From Thermotalea metallivorans (lineage in GTDB: Bacteria; Bacillota; Clostridia; Peptostreptococcales; Thermotaleaceae): DNA of 50,396 nucleotides. The stretch covers positions 1 through 50,396 of the forward strand of contig NZ_LOEE01000055.1 of NCBI RefSeq assembly GCF_001562415.1, read 5' to 3'. A program made the position numbers and the translations under genes. Below the pieces are notes generated by a model. The model was given only the letters and a program-made list of their open reading frames with translations. It did not search any database and was not told where the DNA came from. Position 1 is the stretch's first letter. Each line of letters opens with the position of its first letter. This document shows, one piece after another, positions 43,281 through 50,396 of the stretch.

Positions 43281-43769
43281 ATGACGATGGTTTATAGAGA
43301 GCTGACTGTGGAAGATGTTCCAAAAGCTGTCCTCCTCTTTCGGGGACTGGCTGAGGAACAGGCTGAAGTTTCTTTTGCTGAGATTTTGTCGGAGGATGAG
43401 ATTAAAAAATGGATTATAGACGATAATATATTTGCCTATGGGGCTTTTCAGGGCGAAAATTTATTAGCTGTACTGAGGGCTGTCAGAGGAAGAGACAATA
43501 GGAATCATGCCGTTTATTTAACGGCGGCAGTAGACAAAAATTATCGGGGGTATAAAATTGCAAAGGAAATCACCTTATACAGCTTGGAACGGCTAAAGGA
43601 AAAAGGGGTCAAGATTGCCAGGACCTATGTTTACAGCAATAACAGAGCCTCTATCAACACTGTATTGTCTTGCGGTTTTACTTTTGCAGGCTGTGTCTAT
43701 CAACATCACTATGACGAGGAAACAAAAAGCTACATAGATGATCTGATTTTCCATAAAATATTATCCTAA
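43281..43769 (+). CDS. GNAT-family N-acetyltransferase
   Basis: A 162-residue acyltransferase. The fold is seen in MVYRELTVEDVPKAVLLFRG, the acetyl-CoA loop VDKNYRGYKIAKEITLYSLE (R/Q-x-x-G-x-G/A form, about 93-112), and ARTYVYSNNRASINTVLSCGF (about 115-135). The acceptor is unknown. It starts 20 bases after nadK with AAGGGGGAAAGGGT, so it is probably co-transcribed. Confidence 0.88.
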   Translation: MTMVYRELTVEDVPKAVLLFRGLAEEQAEVSFAEILSEDEIKKWIIDDNIFAYGAFQGENLLAVLRAVRGRDNRNHAVYLTAAVDKNYRGYKIAKEITLYSLERLKEKGVKIARTYVYSNNRASINTVLSCGFTFAGCVYQHHYDEETKSYIDDLIFHKILS

Positions 43770-43792
43770 AATCCCCTCGAGGGGATTTTCTT
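43769..43792 (+). terminator. Terminator after acetyltransferase gene
   Basis: AAAATCCCC and GGGGATTTT with a TCGA loop form a perfect short hairpin overlapping the stop codon region and ending in TTTTC. Confidence 0.75.
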
Positions 43793-43843
43793 CATGCATA
43801 AAAATAGGATATAATCAATAGATGAATAGAGGAGGCGTTTGCT

Positions 43844-44974
43844 ATGTTTCAACGAATTGACAAATATCTGAGAAACCGGTTGGATCGGATTGTTTTTATT
43901 GAATTAAAAAAGAATGCTCAACTGGAAGATAAAAGATTTGAAATGTTGAAGGATATTCCAGTTCCTGTAATGGTTCAGGAATTGGCTGAAACCATAAAGA
44001 AAGAAGAACAACAGCAGGAAATTTCCCTGGCTAGCATGGCTAGGGGCATGATCTATTTAATTGGATTAGACAGTCATTTCCGGTATATACCTGAATACAA
44101 AAAGTTCTTATATCAGTTTGACGGTCAAATCGAAGACTATATTATCTATGAGGGACTCAAGGCTGCCGAAAAAAAAGAATTTTACAACAGCTTGATTTAT
44201 TTTAAGGCCCTCATTGCATTGAATGAGGAAAATATCAACGGGTTATTCAATTATGCCAGATGCTGCCAAGATATTGCCTATCAATCCCAAGAGGAGGCAA
44301 TCATTCAGGATTTTTCTGGTGAAGCATTAGAGGCATTAGAGCTTTTGATAGAAAAGCACCCTGATTTTGCTTTGGGATATTATCATCTGGGATTTTATTA
44401 TGCCAATCAAAAACTTTTCAAAAAAGCTCAAATCACTTGGGAAACATCCTTGCGATTAGGGATTGATGAAGAGAAAGAAAGGGAAATATTAGTCCAATTG
44501 AGCAGCCTGAAAAGCCATATACAGTATGAGGAAGGATATACCTTGATTTTGGGGAATCAACCGAAACAAGGATTGGAAAAGCTTTTGCCTTTGGAAGAAA
44601 AACATGGAGATTGGTGGAATGTATTGTTTTTTATCGGACTGGGCTACAGACAGTTGGGCGATTATGGGCGGGCCATCGATTATTTTTCAAAAATTTTAAG
44701 AATAAAGCCTACCCAGGTGGATGCGCTCAATGAGTTGGGGATTTGCTATGCCTCTGTGGGGGATTACGACAAGGCAGAAAAACATCTGAAAAAAGCCCTG
44801 CAATGGAAAGAAGAAGGCGACAGTGAAATATTGTGCAACCTGGGCATGGTATATATGGAGCAGGGGAAATTGTCCTTAGCTAGGGAAGTCTTGGAAAAAT
44901 CTATGCAACTAAATTCACAGGATGAGATTACGCAAATGTGTTTGCATAAATTGAAGGCCATGGAGAATCAATAA
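43844..44974 (+). CDS. TPR-repeat protein
   Basis: A 376-residue soluble protein. An N-terminal helical region (about 1-100) is followed by TPR pairs, best seen in the C-terminal half: LGYYHLGFYYANQKLFKKAQ, FFIGLGYRQLGDYGRAIDYF, ALNELGICYASVGDYDKAEK, and EILCNLGMVYMEQGKLSLAR. It probably mediates protein-protein contacts; no partner is evident. ATG 43844 follows GAGGAGGCG. Single-gene unit as far as visible. Confidence 0.85.
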   Translation: MFQRIDKYLRNRLDRIVFIELKKNAQLEDKRFEMLKDIPVPVMVQELAETIKKEEQQQEISLASMARGMIYLIGLDSHFRYIPEYKKFLYQFDGQIEDYIIYEGLKAAEKKEFYNSLIYFKALIALNEENINGLFNYARCCQDIAYQSQEEAIIQDFSGEALEALELLIEKHPDFALGYYHLGFYYANQKLFKKAQITWETSLRLGIDEEKEREILVQLSSLKSHIQYEEGYTLILGNQPKQGLEKLLPLEEKHGDWWNVLFFIGLGYRQLGDYGRAIDYFSKILRIKPTQVDALNELGICYASVGDYDKAEKHLKKALQWKEEGDSEILCNLGMVYMEQGKLSLAREVLEKSMQLNSQDEITQMCLHKLKAMENQ

Positions 44975-45175
44975 AAAGAAAAAAGAAATTGCCCCTTAGG
45001 TACTAGCATTCAGTAATGAGGTGTAGTATAATTTATTTTAGATAAGACAAAATTTTGCCAAAATCTTTTCATTTTATGTACTGAAGTTTATAGCTGGCCT
45101 GAAGAGGGTTTTTTTTGCTCCAGTATTATTAAAAAATTGTAAGGTTCAATAAAAATTTTACATGGGAGTGATGGT
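44975..45175. other. Intergenic region with possible ptb promoter
   Basis: TAGTATAAT at 45024-45032 could be an extended -10; no clear -35 lies in front. GAGGGTTTTTTTTG near 45106 may be part of a terminator-like sequence but a matching stem is weak. Nothing else is recognised. Confidence 0.3.
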
Positions 45176-46084
45176 ATGATTAAAAACTTTCAAGAGTTGA
45201 TTCAAGCCGCAAAAGAACAAAAAACCATGAGACTGGCCGTTGCTGCCGGTCAAGATGAAGAGGTACTGGTAGCAGTTTGCAATGCCTCTGAATTAGGCAT
45301 TGTAGAACCTATCCTTGTGGGAGATGTGGAAAAAATCAATGAAATCGCAGTGGCTCATCAACTGGACATCAGCGGATATCAGATGATTGACAAAAAGGGA
45401 TTGGATGAAGCGGCAAGGGCTGCCGTTGAATTGGTAAGCTCGGGAAAAGCAGATTTTGTGATGAAGGGCATCTTAGATACTTCCATTCTACTGAAGGCAG
45501 TTTTAGATAAGGAAATCGGATTGAGAACAGACAGCCAGCTAAGTCATGTGATGCTGTACCAAGTAGAAAATTACCACAAATTGATCTTCTTAACGGATGG
45601 AGGCATGAATATTGCCCCCAGCTTAGAAGAGAAAGTAAAAATTATAAAAAATGCGGTACAAGTGGCAAAGGCATTAGGAATTGAAACCGTAAAAGTAGCC
45701 TGTCTGGCTGCCAAGGAGAAAGTGGATCCGAAAATGCAGGCCACAGTAGATGCTGACGAACTAAAGAAAATGTGTGAAAACGGCATATTTGGCGAAGGAG
45801 TCATCGTAGACGGTCCACTAGCCTTCGATTTGGCCATATCGAAAGAGGCTGCAGAAATTAAGAAATTTAAGAGTGATGTGGCCGGGGACGCAGACATTCT
45901 TCTTGTACCGGTGATTGAAGTAGGAAATGGCATTGGAAAGGCGTTAACTTATTTTGCTAATGGGGATTCAGCAGGAATCATTATGGGAGCAAAAGCGCCC
46001 GTTGTATTGGTTTCAAGGGCTGATACCCATGAGGCAAAGTTAAATTCTATAGCATTGGGCAGTGTTATTGCTGCCAATCAATAA
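45176..46084 (+). CDS. ptb: Phosphate butyryltransferase-family enzyme
   Basis: A 302-residue acyl-CoA:phosphate acyltransferase of the Pta/Ptb family. Seen: the N-terminal MRLAVAAGQDEEVLVAVCNAS, VEPILVGD, GKADFVMKGILDTSILLKAV, HVMLYQVENYHKLIFLTDGG, and the C-terminal PVIEVGNGIGKALTYFANGD with GAKAPVVLVSRAD. It converts an acyl-CoA plus phosphate to an acyl-phosphate. iorA starts only 36 bases after its stop, so the acyl-CoA is likely the aryl-acetyl-CoA made by IorAB. The usual kinase partner (buk) is not in this operon. Ribosome site GGGAGTGATGGT. Confidence 0.88.
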   Translation: MIKNFQELIQAAKEQKTMRLAVAAGQDEEVLVAVCNASELGIVEPILVGDVEKINEIAVAHQLDISGYQMIDKKGLDEAARAAVELVSSGKADFVMKGILDTSILLKAVLDKEIGLRTDSQLSHVMLYQVENYHKLIFLTDGGMNIAPSLEEKVKIIKNAVQVAKALGIETVKVACLAAKEKVDPKMQATVDADELKKMCENGIFGEGVIVDGPLAFDLAISKEAAEIKKFKSDVAGDADILLVPVIEVGNGIGKALTYFANGDSAGIIMGAKAPVVLVSRADTHEAKLNSIALGSVIAANQ

Positions 46085-46120
46085 TGTTTATTTTTTATGA
46101 AAGAAGAGGAGAGTGAAAGG

Positions 46121-47896
46121 ATGAAAGCGTTTTTAACAGGAAACGAGGCGATTGCCCGTGGAGCCTATGAAGCCGGCGTTACATTTGCAGCCGCTTATCC
46201 GGGAACGCCAAGCACAGAGATTTTAGAGAATATTGCGCCCTACAAAGAACATATATATGCTGAATGGTCACCCAATGAAAAGGTGGCTCTTGAAGTAGCT
46301 ATCGGAGCATCCATTGCAGGGGCAAGGTCTCTTGCGGCTATGAAGCACGTAGGAGTAAACGTGGCGGCGGACCCGCTGTTTACCTATGCATACACAGGAG
46401 TAAACGGGGGCTTGATTCTGGTATCAGCCGATGACCCGGGGATGCACAGCTCACAAAATGAACAGGATAACCGCTACTATGCCAAATTTTCAAAGATCGC
46501 CATGGTAGAGCCAAGTGACAGCCAAGAGGCAAAGGACTTTGTGAAAATTGCCCTAGAGATTAGTGAAAAATATGATACACCTGTACTTTTCAGAGTAACC
46601 ACAAGGATCTGCCACAGCAAGGGCCTTGTAGCGTTTGGAGAAAGAGAAGAGGTAGGCATCAAGCGCTATAGCAAGAATATACCCAAATATGTGGCAACAC
46701 CAGCCAACGGTAGAGTGCTTCATGTGAAGGTAGAGGAAAGGCTGAAAAAACTAGAAGATTTCAGCAACGAAACGGAATTAAACAGAATTGAATGGAATGA
46801 CAAAAAGGTAGGCATTATTACTTCCAGTGTTGCTTACCAGTATGCCAAAGAAGTATTCGGAGATAAGGCATCTTATCTAAAACTAGGTTTTACGTATCCG
46901 CTGCCAATGAAGAAAATTAAAGAATTTGCGGATCAGGTGGAAACTTTATATATTATTGAAGAATTAGAGCCATATATTGAAGAGCAAGTAAAAGCTGCCG
47001 GCATTGCATGTATTGGCAAGGACTTAATTCCAAGGGTTGGGGAATTAAACCCGGATATCATTGCGAAGGCTATTCTTGGAGAAGAAAGACCTACGATCCA
47101 ATATGGTGAAGCAGAGGTAGTGGGCCGTCCTCCAACAATGTGTGCAGGATGTCCCCACAGAGGTTTCTTCTATATGTTATCAAAAAAGAAAAATGTGATG
47201 ATTACCGGGGATATCGGATGTTATACTTTAGGATCAGCAGAACCGTTGAATGCCATGGATACGTGTATCTGTATGGGTGCCAGCATCAGTGCGGGACATG
47301 GTGCGCAGAAAGCCTTCGAGTTTCATGGTGTTGACAAAAAGGTTGTGGGAGTCATTGGAGATTCTACATTCTTCCATTCGGGGGTAACCAGTTTAATGGA
47401 TATCGTTTACAATCGAGGAAATGCCGTAACGGTTATTCTGGATAACAGAATTACCGGTATGACAGGACATCAGGAAAATCCTGGAACAGGATATACATTG
47501 CAGGGAGATAAGACCCATGCGATTAATATTCCTTTATTGTGCGAAGCCGTCGGTGTGAAGAAAGAAAACATTTTTGTGATTAATCCCCTAGATTTAGATG
47601 CATGCAATAAAGCAATCGACGATGCGTTAAAAGCTACAGAACCTACGGTGATCATTACAGAATGGCCTTGCGTATTAAAGAAGCCATCTCCGGAAGATAT
47701 TGAAAAATTCGGAGTAAGAAAAGTGATCTGCAAGGTAGACGAAGAAAAATGCAAATCTTGTAGAATCTGTACAAAAACAGGATGCCCTGCGATTGCGTTT
47801 GATACAAAGGCAATCATTAATGAAGATATGTGCGTAGGCTGTGAGGTATGTTTGCAGGCATGTCCATTTGATGCAATTGAAAAGGTGGGTGAATAA
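46121..47896 (+). CDS. iorA: Indolepyruvate ferredoxin oxidoreductase, alpha subunit
   Basis: Oxidises aryl pyruvates to aryl-acetyl-CoA, reducing ferredoxin. Domains: pyrimidine-type (PYR) module (about 1-190, GAYEAGVTFAAAYPGTPSTE, GVNVAADPLF), a middle domain, the TPP-binding module (about 345-520, CAGCPHRGFFYML, GDIGCYTLG, GVIGDSTFFHSG..., VTVILDNRITGMTG), and a C-terminal ferredoxin domain (about 530-591) with two 4Fe-4S motifs, CKSCRICTKTGC and CVGCEVCLQACP. ATG 46121 is chosen because GAGGAGAG lies 8 bases upstream; 46097 has none. 591 residues equals the family length. iorB starts 1 base after the stop. Confidence 0.96.
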   Translation: MKAFLTGNEAIARGAYEAGVTFAAAYPGTPSTEILENIAPYKEHIYAEWSPNEKVALEVAIGASIAGARSLAAMKHVGVNVAADPLFTYAYTGVNGGLILVSADDPGMHSSQNEQDNRYYAKFSKIAMVEPSDSQEAKDFVKIALEISEKYDTPVLFRVTTRICHSKGLVAFGEREEVGIKRYSKNIPKYVATPANGRVLHVKVEERLKKLEDFSNETELNRIEWNDKKVGIITSSVAYQYAKEVFGDKASYLKLGFTYPLPMKKIKEFADQVETLYIIEELEPYIEEQVKAAGIACIGKDLIPRVGELNPDIIAKAILGEERPTIQYGEAEVVGRPPTMCAGCPHRGFFYMLSKKKNVMITGDIGCYTLGSAEPLNAMDTCICMGASISAGHGAQKAFEFHGVDKKVVGVIGDSTFFHSGVTSLMDIVYNRGNAVTVILDNRITGMTGHQENPGTGYTLQGDKTHAINIPLLCEAVGVKKENIFVINPLDLDACNKAIDDALKATEPTVIITEWPCVLKKPSPEDIEKFGVRKVICKVDEEKCKSCRICTKTGCPAIAFDTKAIINEDMCVGCEVCLQACPFDAIEKVGE

Positions 47897-47897
47897 T

Positions 47898-48473
47898 ATG
47901 TCAGACGTTAAAAATATATTACTGGTTGGTGTTGGGGGACAGGGAATTATCTTGGCAAGCAAACTGCTTTCCGAAGGGTTAATCAGTGCAGGCTATGATG
48001 TAAAAATGTCAGAGGTACATGGCATGGCGCAACGGGGCGGTAGCGTTACAACACAAGTCCGATTTGGCAAGAAGGTATATTCCCCAATCATCGGTAAAGG
48101 GCAATCGGATATTATCGTATCCTTCGAAAAAATGGAAGCCCTTCGCTGGTTGGATCATTTGAAGGTTGGAGGAAAGGTTGTTGTCAATGATTATGAAATT
48201 CCTTCAGCACCCATTCTCGTAGGAGCTGCCAAGTACCCAAGCAATGTATTGGAGATACTGAAGAAGAAGGCAGATACGACAGTGTTTAAGGCAGCAGAAA
48301 TTGCAAAAGAATTGGGTAATATTAAAACAATGAACGTTGTAATGGTTGGTGCCTTAGCCAAGGCTATGGGGTTGAATGAAGTAAACTGGGAAGAAGTTAT
48401 CAAAAACAATGTGAAAGATAAATTTGTAGACATTAACTTAAAAGCTTTCCAAAAAGGCATGGAGCAACTGTAA
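47898..48473 (+). CDS. iorB: Indolepyruvate ferredoxin oxidoreductase, beta subunit
   Basis: The smaller subunit with the gamma-type domain of 2-ketoacid ferredoxin oxidoreductases. NILLVGVGGQGIILASKLLS (about 5-25) and the signature SEVHGMAQRGGSVTTQVRFG (about 40-59) are diagnostic. The 191 residues are normal for IorB. ATG 47898 follows AAAGGTGGGTG located at the iorA stop. The gene ends the ptb-iorAB operon with a terminator at 48541. Confidence 0.95.
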   Translation: MSDVKNILLVGVGGQGIILASKLLSEGLISAGYDVKMSEVHGMAQRGGSVTTQVRFGKKVYSPIIGKGQSDIIVSFEKMEALRWLDHLKVGGKVVVNDYEIPSAPILVGAAKYPSNVLEILKKKADTTVFKAAEIAKELGNIKTMNVVMVGALAKAMGLNEVNWEEVIKNNVKDKFVDINLKAFQKGMEQL

Positions 48474-48540
48474 GCAGAAAGGCTTCCGATAAAAAGAATA
48501 GGCCAGGGATTCAAATTTCTTTGGAAATACCATGAAAATC

Positions 48541-48577
48541 AACACTTGTAAGGTTTTATCCTTGCAAGTGTTTTTTT
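48541..48577 (+). terminator. Rho-independent terminator after iorB
   Basis: AACACTTGTAAGG pairs with CCTTGCAAGTGTT around TTTTAT and is followed by TTTTTTA. It overlaps the 3' end of a possible minus-strand small ORF. Confidence 0.9.
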
Positions 48578-48741
48578 ATCCTTGTCATTAAGAATTCATA
48601 GAAGCCTGGGGATAAGTGTATATTGGCAATGAATAAATTTCTTTTGCTATTAGTCCTTTTCTTCAGCGAAGAAAGCAGATAAATGCAAAGTTCATCTGCG
48701 TTATCCCGAAAAACTTCCAAATCATTATATTGATATATCAT
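48556..48741 (-). CDS. Possible small protein coupled to the L,D-transpeptidase
   Basis: A 61-codon frame beginning [20 protein letters not shown] and ending TRIKKHLQG. Its ATG overlaps the transpeptidase stop codon as TAATG, which would allow translational coupling. No independent ribosome site is seen, and the 3' end overlaps the iorB terminator. Two tandem copies of ATATCAATATAATG span the junction. No family recognised; it may be only a chance open frame. Confidence 0.35.
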   Translation of the reverse strand: MIYQYNDLEVFRDNADELCIYLLSSLKKRTNSKRNLFIANIHLSPGFYEFLMTRIKKHLQG

Positions 48742-49103
48742 TATATTGATATGATTTTCACAGTAGTTCCGATGGGGACTAGATGATAAAGTTCGATCAC
48801 ATCTTTATTGTACATTCGTATACACCCATTAGACACGGCTTTTCCTATGGATAAAGGGTTGTTTGTTCCATGAATTCCAATATGAGGCTTGCTTAGGCCT
48901 AACCATCTTGCACCAAAAGGGCCACCAGGATTTACTGCTTTGTTTACGATTTTGAAAGTGCCCTTAGGTGTAGGTGTAGATGGTTTGCCAACAGCAATAG
49001 GATAAGATTTAATTCTTTGTCCGTTGCGATATAGGGTGAGTGTTCTAGCAGCTGTATGGATAGTGATGCTGTAAGTTTGCACAATACGCAGATTGTAATC
49101 CAT
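48741..49103 (-). CDS. L,D-transpeptidase (YkuD domain)
   Basis: A 120-residue enzyme consisting only of the YkuD catalytic domain. It begins with [18 protein letters not shown], followed by [19 protein letters not shown]. The active site is [20 protein letters not shown], with the nucleophilic Cys in SNGCIRM (about residue 98). Enzymes of this family form 3-3 peptidoglycan cross-links; short ones often act at the spore or wall. No signal peptide is present. ATG 49103 is preferred: AGGAAGTGATC precedes it on the minus strand. GTG at 49112 is a possible alternative. A small ORF overlaps its stop codon. Confidence 0.9.
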   Translation of the reverse strand: MDYNLRIVQTYSITIHTAARTLTLYRNGQRIKSYPIAVGKPSTPTPKGTFKIVNKAVNPGGPFGARWLGLSKPHIGIHGTNNPLSIGKAVSNGCIRMYNKDVIELYHLVPIGTTVKIISI

Positions 49104-49352
49104 TTTGATCACTTCCTGATTTCATATGAGGATAATACATATTATGCAGGGAGAGATGGAGATTATGATAAAGAACTTCGCCAGAAGGAATAGAATCCTT
49201 TGGAAGAATGGATAGACAGAGCGATACACAATTCATGTCAAAATTTGCAATAAAAATTTAAAGGATATTCTGTCCTTGTTCTAGAAGTATATATTGTTTT
49301 CACATGGAAGATGAATTGGAAAAAGATAATTTTTTCAAATAGGGGGATGACA

Positions 49353-50057
49353 ATGAAGGACTATATTTTGGGAGTACTGGGCGGTATGGGGCCTGAGGCC
49401 ACATCGTACTTTTTTCAACAGCTAATTAAGGCTACGCCTGCGCAAAAGGATGCCGATCATATAAAAACCATTATATACAACAATCCTCAGATCCCCGATA
49501 GAACGCAGGCCATCGTGGGCAAGGGGATAACCCCTGCCAATGAAATGATTCAAACTGCATTAGCGTTAGAAAAAATAGGAGTAAATGAAATTTTTATTCC
49601 TTGCATTACGGCCCATTTTTTTGTTCAGGAAGTACAGCAATATATCCATACACCCATATTAAACCTGCTGAAAATCCTACAGCAATATCTAAAAATAAAT
49701 CATCAAGATGTTGTGAAAGTTGGAATCCTATGTACTACGGGAACAAAAAACAGTCAAATTTTTGATAGAGAATTAGAAACATATCATCTTATATATCCGG
49801 ATGATTTTTATCAGGAAAATTATGTGATGGAGGCTGTCTATGGAGAAAAAGGAATAAAAGCAGGTTTTACCACCGGGATACCCAGTGAAAAACTAGCGGA
49901 GGCAGCAAAGCATCTGAAAGAAAAGGGAGCAGAAATCATTATGATGGGATGTACGGAGATTCCTTTAGCTTTTCGAGAGGACATGATCGATATTCCAGTG
50001 ATGAATGCGCTGAAAATTGCAGCAGAATATATCGTTGAGAGAGTTAAGAAACAATAA
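49353..50057 (+). CDS. Aspartate/glutamate racemase-family protein
   Basis: A 234-residue cytosolic PLP-independent racemase fold. GVLGGMGPEATSYFFQQL is the family start. The two catalytic cysteines are present: the first in FIPCITAHFF (about 82), the second in MMGCTEIPL (about 190). The residue after the first cysteine is Ile in place of the usual Asn (CNTAH), so activity or substrate may differ. ATG 49353 follows ATAGGGGGATGAC; an ATG six bases earlier overlaps the ribosome site. Monocistronic, facing the rRNA operon. Precise substrate unknown. Confidence 0.85.
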   Translation: MKDYILGVLGGMGPEATSYFFQQLIKATPAQKDADHIKTIIYNNPQIPDRTQAIVGKGITPANEMIQTALALEKIGVNEIFIPCITAHFFVQEVQQYIHTPILNLLKILQQYLKINHQDVVKVGILCTTGTKNSQIFDRELETYHLIYPDDFYQENYVMEAVYGEKGIKAGFTTGIPSEKLAEAAKHLKEKGAEIIMMGCTEIPLAFREDMIDIPVMNALKIAAEYIVERVKKQ

Positions 50058-50126
50058 AATCTTGTGCGGCAAATAGCATACGAATTTTTCAAGGGGTATG
50101 CGGAAAGGATAAGGAAAAATTACCAG

Positions 50127-50236
50127 TTGATTTGGTATAGAGAGCATGGTAATATATATATTGTCGTCTCAGAAAAGAAGGGGTAAAAAATACCAACAAA
50201 AAAGTGATTGACATAATGTTAAAAAAGTGGTATAGT
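50127..50236 (+). promoter_or_regulatory. rRNA operon promoters
   Basis: A strong promoter: TTGACA (50208-50213), 17-base spacer, TATAGT (50231-50236), with a start expected near 50243. A weaker candidate 80 bases upstream is TTGATT (50127-50132), 17 bases, TAATAT (50150-50155). Tandem promoters are common in front of rRNA operons. Confidence 0.85.
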
Positions 50237-50268
50237 ATTAAGAGTCGGCGGTCAACGCTGACGACAGA

Positions 50269-50284
50269 ATTGGTCTTTGAAAAC
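50269..50284 (+). promoter_or_regulatory. boxA-like antitermination signal in the rRNA leader
   Basis: TTGGTCTTTGAAAACT matches the Firmicute rRNA leader boxA pattern (TGTTCTTTGAAAACT). It lies between the promoter and the 16S gene and would recruit NusB/NusE antitermination. Confidence 0.7.
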
Positions 50285-50329
50285 TACACAGTGTAAGAGG
50301 AAAGCCAGCAAGCAAAGAGAAGGAAGAAT

Positions 50330-50396
<67 letters not shown>

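Overview
The window is ordinary chromosome from an endospore-forming, strictly anaerobic Firmicute of the class Clostridia. This rests on AGGAGG-type ribosome sites, ATT/GTG/TTG starts, T-box leaders in front of tRNA synthetase genes, a YqzL-family microprotein, a GerMN lipoprotein, ferredoxin-linked 2-ketoacid oxidation, and the first 67 bases of a Firmicute-type 16S rRNA gene at the right edge. The Alkaliphilus/Natronincola-like part of Clostridia seems plausible from gene order, but that is inference.

Layout. 1-127 is the 3' end of a group II intron directly upstream of infC-rpmI-rplT (176-1298). Then come a KtrA-type potassium channel regulator, a SpoU-family RNA methyltransferase, a 30-codon YqzL gene, and pheST behind a phenylalanine T-box. 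zapA, a U32 peptidase-family gene, mutS2, a small membrane protein and a DUF523 gene follow (7603-14011). Two copies of a palindromic intergenic repeat, in opposite orientations, bracket the 1.3-7.4 kb stretch.

14030-16523 is an accessory insert: an orphan secretion-signal-less protein, a membrane-anchored protein on the minus strand and a decayed transposase. It is flanked by an 87-bp direct repeat of the DUF523 3' end. Beyond it are a GerMN lipoprotein, an ArsP-like permease (minus), a broken rhodanese gene and a phosphodiesterase.

19955-27534 is a phosphate locus: a small membrane protein gene, pstS, a chemoreceptor gene, pstCAB, phoU and an ArsR-type regulator. PhoP-box-like TTAACA repeats with 11-bp spacing stand at two places, and terminator-like hairpins lie between the promoters and the genes. 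A GluP-like rhomboid protease (minus) and argS behind an arginine T-box follow.

31.8-38.1 kb is a surface/glycan cluster: a DNRLRE/DUF6385 protein, a second DUF6385 protein with four 19-residue tandem repeats, two large glycosyltransferases and an amidase-6 protein. 38.2-45.0 kb holds a B12-binding radical SAM protein, a membrane protein, a DUF3892 protein, a frameshifted MFS transporter, NAD kinase, an acetyltransferase and a TPR protein. 45.2-48.5 kb is a ptb-iorA-iorB operon for energy-yielding oxidation of aromatic 2-ketoacids. An L,D-transpeptidase (minus), an Asp/Glu racemase-family gene and an rRNA operon promoter close the window.

I see no CRISPR array, tRNA gene or intact insertion sequence. 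Nothing forms an obvious complete new defence system. The most unusual items are the chemoreceptor inside the pst locus with its small ORF and leader hairpins, the repeat-protein/glycosyltransferase cluster, the duplicated DUF523 end around the insert, and the palindromic repeat family.
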